Shown here: positions 41,678 to 49,757 of the stretch, in pieces | How positions within the stretch are numbered: position 1 is the first letter of the stretch | Layout: each line of letters starts with the position of its first letter | Source of the DNA: Terriglobales bacterium | GTDB lineage: Bacteria > Acidobacteriota > Terriglobia > Terriglobales > Acidobacteriaceae | NCBI GenBank assembly: GCA_030038475.1 | Contig: JASHOU010000077.1 | Location: 1 to 52,407, forward strand | Direction of reading: 5' to 3' | Length of the DNA stretch: 52,407 nt | Notes under the pieces: model-generated | Told to the model about the DNA's origin: nothing | Seen by the model: only the letters and a program-made list of their open reading frames with translations | Databases searched by the model: none | Position numbers and translations under genes: made by a program

Positions 41678-42119
41678 TCACCATAACACTCTATCTACCA
41701 ATGTGGCGGCCCGGAAAGTCGTGCAGATTTCGTATGGATTACTTCAAAGACCATTCACCAAGCTACCGGCTCTGCCGCAACATACTGAGTCGTCTTGAAC
41801 ATGATACCAGACCCGTGATTTCCGGAGGCGAACGTGCTGGTCGCATCAATACTGCGCTGCAAGGGCGTAATACGCTTTGACGAAGCGAACCAAAGAACAC
41901 CACCGGCTACGATTTCTGCTCTTGACCTAGCGCCGGTTCCGGCTATACTCAGGCGTTCAGTCGAAGTTCTCCGGATTTTGGCTTGAGGGGGCCCGGAATT
42001 TGGAGGAGGCGGAGTTGCTGCGCCGCGAAAACCGCCGCGCGTCCCCCTGTGATTCCCGCCTGTACTTCATCGCATTTTTTCGACGCCGTGGAAACGGAAA
42101 ATATTCTCGGAGGACGATC
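41678..42119. other. 442-base gap holding a promoter and a possible gene remnant
   Basis: The gap contains the DUF3857 promoter at 41922-41949. On the minus strand, an open stretch without a start codon ends in TGA at 41755-41757 and reads AEIVAGGVLWFASSKRITPL, then QRSIDATSTFASG and MFKTTQYVAAEPVAW. It looks protein-like and may be a gene remnant just before the tRNA, but chance cannot be excluded. An extension of the next gene to 42000 is not supported. Confidence 0.35.
41922..41949 (+). promoter_or_regulatory. sigma70-like promoter of the DUF3857 operon
   Basis: TTGACC (5 of 6 to the consensus) and TATACT (5 of 6) are separated by 16 bases. Transcription would begin near 41956, leaving a leader of about 165 bases before the ATG at 42120. 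Confidence 0.65.
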
Positions 42120-44108
42120 ATGTACCGGTGGGCCAAGTGGTCGGCAATCGGGCTTGTACTGTGCACGTTGGCGGCTGCGCAGGCGAGGGCGAGCGTAGGA
42201 TTCCAGCCCGTTTCATCCGATGAGCTGAAGATGACAAGCGAGCCGCTAGCGCCGGGAGCGCCCGCGATCATTTTGTACAGACAGGTGGACCGCGACGACA
42301 ACATCCATACGCCGCATGAGGACAATTACCTTCGCATCAAGATCCTGACCGAAGAAGGGCGGAAGTACGCCGACATGGAGATTCCGTTTTACAAGGGGAG
42401 CGAAGAAATCGTAGCCGTGCGGGCCCGGACCATTCGACCCGACGGCTCGGTCGCCGACTTTGACGGGAAAGTTTTCGAAAAGCAACTGGTCAAAGGAAAA
42501 TTCAGCGGAACAACCGTAAAGTATCTGGCCAAGACTTTCACGCTTAGTGATGTGCAGGTAGGCAGCGTGATCGAGTACTCGTTCACAAGGGATTTTCATG
42601 AACACCTGCTCTACGATTCGCACTGGGTCCTGAGTGATGAGCTGTTCACAAAAAAGGCGGTGTTCTCGCTCAAACCCTTCAACGACAGCTTCTATGAAGC
42701 ATTTTCGCTGCGCTGGAGTTGGAATACGCTGCCCACAGGGTCGTCTCCGCCGCAGGAAGGGCCCGACCACATAGTCAGGATGGAGACCAGCAATATCCCG
42801 GCCTTCGAGACCGAAGAATACATGCCTCCCGCGGACGAATTGAAGTCGCGAGTGGACTTTATCTATGAAAGAGGCGTCGTCGAGCAAGACGAGAAACGCT
42901 ACTGGAAGGCAGAGGGAAAAAAGTGGAACGGATGGTTGGAAGAATATGTGGACAAGCGAAAGGCAATGCAGCAGGCGGTGTCGCAAATCGTCTCGCCGAG
43001 CGACTCGCCGGAGGTGAAGCTGCGAAAAATCTATGATCGAGTGCAGCAGATTCGGAACACGTCCTACGAAATACGGAGAACCGAACAGGAGCAAAAACGC
43101 GAAAAAGAGAAGTGGGAAGAAAACGTTGAAGACGTTTGGAAGCGTGGCTATGGGACGGCTATTCAACTGACGTGGCTATTTGTAGGCTTGTCACGGGCGG
43201 CGGGTTTTGAAACCTATGGCTGCTGGGTTTCAGATCGCGGAAAATATCTTTTTAGTCCAGCTTCGAGGCAAACCTCAAAACTAAATGACAACGTTGCCCT
43301 GGTGAAACTGAACGGCAAAGAGCTCTACCTCGATCCCGGCATTCCGTTCGCGCCGTTTGGGATGCTGACCTGGTCGGAATCCGGGGCAACAGGGTTGCGG
43401 CTCGATAAGGACGGCGGAGACTGGATCGTGACTCCGATGCCGGAAGCCTCGGAATCGAAGATCGCACGCGTGGGAAAGCTGGATCTTTCCGAAACCGGCG
43501 ATCTCGAAGGAAAAATAACAGTTACATATACCGGGCTGGAAGCGCTGTCGGCGCGTTGGGAGGAGTTAAACACAGATGAAGTGGACCGGAAGAAGTTTCT
43601 GGAAGATTCGCTGAAGGAACAGATTCCGGTGGCGGCGGAGGCTGTGCTGACCAATAAACCGGATTGGACGAGTTCAGAGATGCCGCTGGTCGCGGAATTC
43701 GATTTGAAGGTTCCGGGCTGGGCTGCGGGCGCCGGTCGCCGGACGATGGTTCCGGCCGCGATCTTTACCAGCGTTGAGAAGGGACTGTTTGAACACACCA
43801 AGCGTGTGCATCCAGTCTGCTTCATTCATCCCTACATAAAGGAGGAGGATGTAACGATCGCGCTTCCTGCGGGCTGGCGAGTAAGCGGTGTGCCAGCTTC
43901 GCGGGAACAGAACACAAAAGCCATCCTTTATGACTTGAAGGTCGAACAAGGCCCCGGCACTGTGCGGCTGACGCGAAAGTTGACGGTCCTGGTTACAGTG
44001 ATTGAGCCGAAGTACTACGCGGCATTGCGCAATTTCTTCGAGGGAGTCAGAAATGGCGATGGCGAGCAAGTTGTGTTGGAGCCGGGTGAGATACATGCGA
44101 CCAGGTAA
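42120..44108 (+). CDS. DUF3857 protein with a degenerate transglutaminase-like domain
   Basis: A 662-residue secreted protein: signal peptide MYRWAKWSAIGLVLCTLAAA, cleaved near QARA. The N-terminal part is a DUF3857 domain (ILYRQVDRDDNIHTPHEDNY, then VGSVIEYSFTRD). A central helical part leads to a transglutaminase-like core in which the usual GDCKD with catalytic Cys is replaced by GYGTA (RGYGTAIQLTWLFVGLSRAA). The catalytic His is also missing, reading LNDNVALV, while the Asp remains in YLDPG. The enzyme is therefore probably inactive. The C-terminal half has DUF2569/3858-like beta-sandwich features. GGAGGA lies 7 bases before the ATG. The 3' end overlaps the next, related gene. Confidence 0.85.
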   Translation: MYRWAKWSAIGLVLCTLAAAQARASVGFQPVSSDELKMTSEPLAPGAPAIILYRQVDRDDNIHTPHEDNYLRIKILTEEGRKYADMEIPFYKGSEEIVAVRARTIRPDGSVADFDGKVFEKQLVKGKFSGTTVKYLAKTFTLSDVQVGSVIEYSFTRDFHEHLLYDSHWVLSDELFTKKAVFSLKPFNDSFYEAFSLRWSWNTLPTGSSPPQEGPDHIVRMETSNIPAFETEEYMPPADELKSRVDFIYERGVVEQDEKRYWKAEGKKWNGWLEEYVDKRKAMQQAVSQIVSPSDSPEVKLRKIYDRVQQIRNTSYEIRRTEQEQKREKEKWEENVEDVWKRGYGTAIQLTWLFVGLSRAAGFETYGCWVSDRGKYLFSPASRQTSKLNDNVALVKLNGKELYLDPGIPFAPFGMLTWSESGATGLRLDKDGGDWIVTPMPEASESKIARVGKLDLSETGDLEGKITVTYTGLEALSARWEELNTDEVDRKKFLEDSLKEQIPVAAEAVLTNKPDWTSSEMPLVAEFDLKVPGWAAGAGRRTMVPAAIFTSVEKGLFEHTKRVHPVCFIHPYIKEEDVTIALPAGWRVSGVPASREQNTKAILYDLKVEQGPGTVRLTRKLTVLVTVIEPKYYAALRNFFEGVRNGDGEQVVLEPGEIHATR

Positions 44109-46092
44109 TCGGCTGCATCTGGCATTTTTCTTTTGGGTCGTGGCCTTGGCCCTCGTGCCGCAAGCAGTCGGAGGGGATGCTCCGCAGTGGATGCATGCAC
44201 TGGTCGGCGCGTCATTGCCTGCCTATGACGAAAAGACCAACGCCGTGTTGCTCTATTCGGAAAAGGATGTGACGGTGCTTTCAGCAAACAAAATCCGGAC
44301 ACATGTGCGCGAGGTTTATAAGATTCTGCGGCCGGAAGGACGGGAGCGCGGGGTAGTGGGTGTGTATTTCGACCCGTCGATCAAAATCACAAGTCTGCAT
44401 GGCTGGTGCATTCCGGCGCAGGGCAAGGATTATGAGGTGAAGGAGAAGGATGCGGTGGATTTTGCCGCTCCGGCTGAGGGCGGCTATCTGATAGAGGACA
44501 TTCGTTCGCGGGTACTGCGGATTCCCGCACCTGATCCAGGCAACATTGTGGGCTTCGAATATCAAGTTGAGGAGCAACCCTTCTGGTTGCAGGATGCCTG
44601 GCAGTTTCAGCAAATCGATCCAGTGCGGGAAAGTTATTATTCGCTGGAGCTTCCTCCCGGCTGGGTCTTCAAAGCTTCATGGCTTTTTCATGATGAGATT
44701 AAGCCCGAGGAAGCAGGGGGCAATGTGTTGCAGTGGAAGGTGAGCGACGTCAAAGGAATCAGGCCTGAAGCGGACATGCCGCCTTGGGAGGGCCTGGCAA
44801 GCAAGATGATCGTTTCATTCTTCCCTCCCGGCGGCACCGCGCAGAGCAATGAGTTCGCAAGCTGGCAGCAGATCGGGCAATGGTATAACAATCTGGTAAA
44901 CGGGCGAATGGATGCGTCCGCAGCGATCAAACAGGAAGTCGCGACTCTGGTAGCTGGGAAGAACGACGCGCTAGCGAAGATGCAAGCTATAGCGCAGTTC
45001 GTACAGCACGATATTCGCTATGTTGAGATCAGATTTGGTATTGGGGGTTGGCAACCTCATGCCGCTCCTGATGTTTTCTCGCATCGCTACGGGGATTGCA
45101 AAGACAAAGCGACGTTAATGCGCACCATGCTGCGTGAGATCGGAGTTGACTCCTACCATGTTGTGATTAACACGGAACGGGGCTCGGTTACACACGATAC
45201 GCCCGCGCACAACGCGTTCAACCACGTGATCCTTGCGATCAAGCTCCCGGACAATGTGAACGATCCCTCGCTGATTGCTCTGATCCAGCATCCTAAGCTG
45301 GGGCGAATTCTATTCTTCGATCCGACTAACGAGTTGACACCCTTTGGGCAGATCGGTGGCTATCTCCAAGCCAACTACGGCTTGCTGGTGGCGCCAGAGG
45401 GTGGCGAACTGGTGGAGTTGCCGCAGCAACCGACGGCCATGAACAGCATTCGTCGTGTGGGCAACCTGACGCTCGACGCGAGCGGCCTATTGAAAGGCGA
45501 TGTCGAGGAGGCGCGATTGGGGAACCGCGCGTGGGTGGAGCGCAGGCAATTACACCTTGTGACGAATAACGCCGACCGCATCAAGCCGATCGAAAGCCTG
45601 CTTGGTGGGTCGCTCTCCAGCTTTCAAATCACAAAAGCGACCCTGGTTAATCTCGATCAGACCGACCTGCCCTTCGGCTTCAAATACAGCTTTCAGTCGC
45701 CCAACTACGCCAAAGCCGCGGGCAATCTGCTGCTGGTGCGGCCGCGGGTGCTGGGAAGCAAATCGTCCGGAGTGCTGGAAACGAAGGAGACGCGCAAGTT
45801 TCCATTGGAATTCGAGGGTCCGGTGCGCGACACCGACACCTTCAACATTGCGCTGCCCCCGGGCTACGACGTGGACGAGTTGCCGCCGCCGGCGGACGTG
45901 AACTACAGCTTCGGCAGTTATCACAGCAAGACCGAAGTGCGAGGCCGTACTCTGTGTTACGCGCGCACTATGGAAATTAGAGAGCTCAGCGTGCCCGTCG
46001 GCAAAATGGACGATTTGAAGAGGTTCTATCGCGCCATAGCGGCGGATGAGCGCAACACCGCCGTGTTGAAACCGGCGGGGTCAAGCAAATAG
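44095..46092 (+). CDS. DUF3857 protein with an intact transglutaminase-like domain
   Basis: About 665 residues, secreted (LHLAFFFWVVALALVPQAVG). It has the DUF3857 domain (NKIRTHVREVYKILRPEGRE, then GNIVGFEYQVEEQPF) and a transglutaminase-like core with all three catalytic residues: Cys in YGDCKDKATLMRTMLREIGV, His in HNAFNHVILAIKL and Asp in FFDPTNELTPFG. The C-terminal region has the usual beta-sandwich. The start is uncertain: ATG 44095 gives a 27-residue signal peptide and overlaps the previous gene by 14 bases, while ATG 44053 has a better ribosome site (GAGGGAG). It forms an operon with its degenerate relative. The substrate is unknown. A hairpin terminator follows. Confidence 0.88.
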   Translation: MRPGNRLHLAFFFWVVALALVPQAVGGDAPQWMHALVGASLPAYDEKTNAVLLYSEKDVTVLSANKIRTHVREVYKILRPEGRERGVVGVYFDPSIKITSLHGWCIPAQGKDYEVKEKDAVDFAAPAEGGYLIEDIRSRVLRIPAPDPGNIVGFEYQVEEQPFWLQDAWQFQQIDPVRESYYSLELPPGWVFKASWLFHDEIKPEEAGGNVLQWKVSDVKGIRPEADMPPWEGLASKMIVSFFPPGGTAQSNEFASWQQIGQWYNNLVNGRMDASAAIKQEVATLVAGKNDALAKMQAIAQFVQHDIRYVEIRFGIGGWQPHAAPDVFSHRYGDCKDKATLMRTMLREIGVDSYHVVINTERGSVTHDTPAHNAFNHVILAIKLPDNVNDPSLIALIQHPKLGRILFFDPTNELTPFGQIGGYLQANYGLLVAPEGGELVELPQQPTAMNSIRRVGNLTLDASGLLKGDVEEARLGNRAWVERRQLHLVTNNADRIKPIESLLGGSLSSFQITKATLVNLDQTDLPFGFKYSFQSPNYAKAAGNLLLVRPRVLGSKSSGVLETKETRKFPLEFEGPVRDTDTFNIALPPGYDVDELPPPADVNYSFGSYHSKTEVRGRTLCYARTMEIRELSVPVGKMDDLKRFYRAIAADERNTAVLKPAGSSK

Positions 46093-46114
46093 TTTTAAGG
46101 GCTGGAACTTGCAC

Positions 46115-46150
46115 GCGCGACCGCGGCAACACGGTCGCGCTATATTTTTT
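46115..46150 (+). terminator. rho-independent terminator after the DUF3857 operon
   Basis: A perfect 9-bp stem GCGCGACCG / CGGTCGCGC with an 8-base loop is followed by TATATTTTTT. It lies 22 bases after the stop codon. Its 3' side overlaps the end of the convergent acyl-CoA ligase gene. Confidence 0.88.
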
Positions 46151-47678
46151 CCTCTCGCCCCGCCCAGTAGGGTTCTCGAAGAACGCGCTTGAGAGTCTTT
46201 CCCGCCGTGCTGCGTGGGAAATCCTCCAGGATGGTCACCGCGTGCAGGCGCTGATTCTTGGCGTCCACTCGCTCGTTGATCCACTGGCAAAGATCTTCGG
46301 CGGCGATGGATGCCGATTCCCGGAGAATTACGGCAGCCAGCGGGGTCTCGCCCCATTTCTCGCTGGGGATGCCAAACACCGCTGCTTCGCGCACCGCGGG
46401 GTGCTGCACAATGATTTCCTCGATATCCTTGGGGAAAACGTTAATGCCGCCGCTGATGATCATGTCCTTTTTTCTATCGACCAGATAAAGAAACCCGTCT
46501 TCGTCGACGTATCCCAGGTCGCCCGTGTGCAGCCAACCATTGATCACCGCTTGCGCGGTCAAGTCCGGACGCTTGTAATATCCCGGCATAAGCGCGGGGC
46601 CACGCCCGACAATCTCGCCAATTCCGCCGGGAGGCAAATCCTGGCCTTGTTCATCCACGATACGCATTTCAAAAAACGGCTGTGGTGGACCAACGGAATT
46701 TGGCTTCGCCGCATAATGCGTTTTGTCGAGAACAGTCATGAATCCCTCAGTCAGTCCATAGAGTTCATAAAACCTGCCCGGTAGGCTGCGGTTGAGCTTC
46801 TCCTTGTGTTGCGCGTGCAACGGAGCGCCGACGGTGCCGATCATTTCGAGAGAATGGAGAGCATCGGCGGAAAAATAGGGCGAGTTAAGCAGCGCGACAA
46901 TTTGCGAGGGCACCATCATCACGTGCGTAACGCGCTCGCGCTCGACGGTCTCGACGAAGGCGCGCGCATCGAAGGCTTTGTGCAGAATATAGGTCGCGCC
47001 CAGGTACATCGCCGGCATGAGCGTAAGGAAGGAACCGTTGAACACGATCGATCCGGAGTGAAGAACCACGCTCTCCGGGCTGATTCGGAACGTGGAAGCG
47101 AAGAGCATGCAATAAACAGCCCGTATGTAGTGGGTAAGAACGATTCCTTTGGGCGATCCCGTTGTACCGCTGCTGTAAATGATGTTGTAGAGATCATCGT
47201 CCGCAATTTTTGTTTCCGGAGGCTCCGCTTCACTTGCGCGCTCCGTCAATTCTTCGTAGTTCTGAAACCCCTTCACGTGGGGCTTGCCAATAAGAATCGT
47301 GCGATCATCCCTGACCGCAGGTAGTTCTTTTTTGATCGAGGCAAGCTGCTCGGCACATTCTGCACTCGCGATGATGGTCTCCGTATCGGAATCGCGAATG
47401 AGCGTCGCCAAAGCCTTTTCGCGCAGAAGAGGACTGAGCGGAACAACCACAGCGCCCATTTTGGCTGCCGCCCAGTAGGTTTCGAGCAAGGGCAAACAGT
47501 TGGGCAGGATGGTTGCGACTTTGTCGCCTTTCTTGACACCTAGACCCAGGAGCGCGTTGGCCAGCCGGTTGACGCAGGCATTGAATGCGCGAAAGCTTAG
47601 CCGTCGATCTTCGAACACCACGGCGATGTGCTCTGCACGATTGCGGGCGTGCGTAGGGAGAAGCGTACCGATATTCAT
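46140..47678 (-). CDS. AMP-dependent acyl-CoA synthetase/ligase
   Basis: A 512-residue ANL-superfamily enzyme that activates a carboxylic acid with ATP and joins it to CoA. The core motifs appear in order: A3 [17 protein letters not shown]5 [10 protein letters not shown]7 [20 protein letters not shown] with [20 protein letters not shown], and A10 [11 protein letters not shown] with the catalytic Lys. It resembles fatty-acyl or aryl-CoA ligases, but the acid cannot be fixed from the sequence. A PHB-depolymerase-like esterase gene is 9 bases upstream in the same direction, so hydrolysis products may be fed to this ligase. Its stop lies at the base of a terminator shared with the opposite operon. 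Confidence 0.9.
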   Translation of the reverse strand: MNIGTLLPTHARNRAEHIAVVFEDRRLSFRAFNACVNRLANALLGLGVKKGDKVATILPNCLPLLETYWAAAKMGAVVVPLSPLLREKALATLIRDSDTETIIASAECAEQLASIKKELPAVRDDRTILIGKPHVKGFQNYEELTERASEAEPPETKIADDDLYNIIYSSGTTGSPKGIVLTHYIRAVYCMLFASTFRISPESVVLHSGSIVFNGSFLTLMPAMYLGATYILHKAFDARAFVETVERERVTHVMMVPSQIVALLNSPYFSADALHSLEMIGTVGAPLHAQHKEKLNRSLPGRFYELYGLTEGFMTVLDKTHYAAKPNSVGPPQPFFEMRIVDEQGQDLPPGGIGEIVGRGPALMPGYYKRPDLTAQAVINGWLHTGDLGYVDEDGFLYLVDRKKDMIISGGINVFPKDIEEIIVQHPAVREAAVFGIPSEKWGETPLAAVILRESASIAAEDLCQWINERVDAKNQRLHAVTILEDFPRSTAGKTLKRVLREPYWAGREEKI

Positions 47679-47687
47679 GGCGTCGTC

Positions 47688-48665
47688 TCACTCGATTTTG
47701 GATTGCGAAGTTTGCGGAAGCGCGGAGTCCATTTGTTTCGATTCCGCCTCACTGAAAAAGCGCCATATCTCGGAGCTGGCTGGCGGACCTTTACGGTCAC
47801 CATATTTGTGAGCAGACGGCGAACCGGGCCAGGCGTGGCCCAATCCCTCGACCATCCATTTCTCCATAAGTAATTCGCCAGATTGATCGGTGTAGATATG
47901 TTTCCAGTAAGCGTAACCGCCGGGAACTTGCCCGTTAACGACCTGCTCGGACAAAGCAAACGCGCTTTCTCCCTGTTCAGCGGCGAGACACTGATTCGTT
48001 GCGGTCCATTGAGCAATGATCTGATCTGCGTTGATGGGATTTACACGCGTATCCGCGGTGCCGTGAAACACGATTACTGGCATGCGCCGTTTGCTCTTGC
48101 GCGCAATGCCCTGCTGCATGGCTTCAAACGCGGCCCGCCCTTGCTGCGCAGGATCGGGTCCGCCGTGTTTCATGACGGCCAGTCCACCGGAAAGTTTGTT
48201 CGCAGCCTTGAATTCCACTCCCGCACAGACGGCAACGCCAGCGAAAAGATCGGGGTATGCTGCCGCGGCAATGATGGCCATCGCGCCGCCAGCGGAAACG
48301 CCGGCAACGTACACACGATCCGCATCGACATTGTGCGCTGATCGCACTTGCTCAACGATCGCGGCGAGAATTGACGGCTCTCCGCTATCGCGGATCTGGT
48401 GCCTCGGATCAAACCAGTTCCAACACTTCATCAGATTCGCTCGGCGACGTTGCTCGGGATAGACGACTAAAAATTGGTTCGCCTCTGCCACGTCATTCAT
48501 ACCGGAAATCTCAGCCATGCCCTCAGCATTGAGGGTGCATCCATGAAGCACCATCAGCAGCGGCAAAGATTTCTGCTCATCCAGACTGGCAGGAAACCAC
48601 AGCTTGTAGGAACGCGAGCCGCCCGCAGCATGAACGCGGCCAGTTATCCATCCCTTCTTTGTCAT
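47688..48665 (-). CDS. PHB-depolymerase/LpqC-family esterase
   Basis: A 325-residue alpha/beta hydrolase with the catalytic triad visible: Ser in GVSAGGAM (about residue 124), Asp in FHGTADTRVNP, and His in GLGHAWPGS. The oxyanion-hole segment LPLLMVLHGCTLNAEGM and NWFDPRHQ are typical of the poly(3-hydroxybutyrate) depolymerase or feruloyl esterase branch. No signal peptide is evident, so it may act in the cytoplasm. Two genes in the same direction flank it: the acyl-CoA ligase 9 bases downstream and another hydrolase 45 bases upstream, a likely catabolic operon. The polymer or ester substrate is not known. Confidence 0.85.
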   Translation of the reverse strand: MTKKGWITGRVHAAGGSRSYKLWFPASLDEQKSLPLLMVLHGCTLNAEGMAEISGMNDVAEANQFLVVYPEQRRRANLMKCWNWFDPRHQIRDSGEPSILAAIVEQVRSAHNVDADRVYVAGVSAGGAMAIIAAAAYPDLFAGVAVCAGVEFKAANKLSGGLAVMKHGGPDPAQQGRAAFEAMQQGIARKSKRRMPVIVFHGTADTRVNPINADQIIAQWTATNQCLAAEQGESAFALSEQVVNGQVPGGYAYWKHIYTDQSGELLMEKWMVEGLGHAWPGSPSAHKYGDRKGPPASSEIWRFFSEAESKQMDSALPQTSQSKIE

Positions 48666-48710
48666 CTGGCTGGAGAGTCCTCCGAACCTTTGGCAGCTGG
48701 TTCTGCCGCG

Positions 48711-49709
48711 TCACGCCGGCTTCGACGCACGTAGCCGGGTGGCCAATTCGCAGATCAGATCGGCAACCTTTGTCGCGGCGCTCTCGCCCAGCACAATCGT
48801 GTAATGGGTTGTGCCCCTGAACTTGTGGTCTTCAACCTGCGGAACGCACGCCCTAATTTGTTCCACGAGCACATCCGGGAACAGAGGCGGCTGATCCTGA
48901 GTGAACCCGCGTTCGGCACGAAGCAGAATCGTCGGCACGCGAATGGATCGCAGCCGCTCCACGATTGCGTCACGCTGAAAAGCTTCTCCGAGATCTGCGC
49001 GCACTGCCGCCTCCGACGCTTTCGGTTGTACGGGCGACTCACCTCCAACTTCGTAGTCAAGAAAGGCCTCAACCCAGCGGTTCCATTCCACAAAATGTGG
49101 CTGGGTTCGCCAGAACCGGCGATAGTCATCTCGCGAAGGATAGGTCCGGCGCAACTGCGCGATACGCTCTGCCACGGCAGCGTTCAGGCCTTGGTTCAGA
49201 TCGATGCCAAGGGGCACAGCCAGCGCATAGCCGCCATCGATCAGAACCAGGCCCGCCACGAGCTCAGGATTCTGCGCGGCGAGCGCGGCAGCAATAAAAG
49301 CCCCCATCGAATGGCCAACGACAATGCTTGGGCCCAGCCCCATGGCCCGCATGGCGACCGCTACGTCGCGTGCATGCTGCGCCATGCCATAGGGTCCTTC
49401 AGGCTTATCGGAATCGCCGCGGCCCCGCAGATCGGGCGCGAACAGCGGCAGTCTCCCTGCCAGGCATTCGGCAACGCCGATAAAGTTGACATAAGACGCG
49501 GTCAAGCCGTGAAGTGCAACAACCGGCTTGCCGCTTCCCGGCCAAAAACCAAAAGCAAGTTCGACGCCGTCTCCAGCCACGCGTCCTCGCGCTTCTCGCG
49601 TCACGCGGAGAGCGTTCGTATTTTGGCCTGCGGGAGTCAATTCGTCTTCTTTGAGCGAGGGCATGTTAAGGGCCAATGTGATGCCAACAGACGATCTCAG
49701 CTTATACAT
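48711..49709 (-). CDS. alpha/beta hydrolase
   Basis: Up to 332 residues. The hydrolase fold is clear: the oxyanion region VVALHGLTASYVNFIGVA, then FAPDLRGRGDSDKPEGPYGM, the nucleophile elbow VVGHSMGAFIAAAL, and a late His in GTTHYTIVLGE. The acid residue is probably in the ILLRAERG region and less certain. The start is ambiguous: ATG 49709 adds 15 residues (MYKLRSSVGITLALN) not typical of the family, while ATG 49664 gives MPSLKEDELTPAG. Neither has a strong ribosome site. It is the first gene of the likely operon with the esterase and the acyl-CoA ligase. Confidence 0.82.
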   Translation of the reverse strand: MYKLRSSVGITLALNMPSLKEDELTPAGQNTNALRVTREARGRVAGDGVELAFGFWPGSGKPVVALHGLTASYVNFIGVAECLAGRLPLFAPDLRGRGDSDKPEGPYGMAQHARDVAVAMRAMGLGPSIVVGHSMGAFIAAALAAQNPELVAGLVLIDGGYALAVPLGIDLNQGLNAAVAERIAQLRRTYPSRDDYRRFWRTQPHFVEWNRWVEAFLDYEVGGESPVQPKASEAAVRADLGEAFQRDAIVERLRSIRVPTILLRAERGFTQDQPPLFPDVLVEQIRACVPQVEDHKFRGTTHYTIVLGESAATKVADLICELATRLRASKPA

Positions 49710-49757
49710 GATGCCGGTTTCACACTTAGCCCTGACAGTCTAACAACGATGGCCCTC

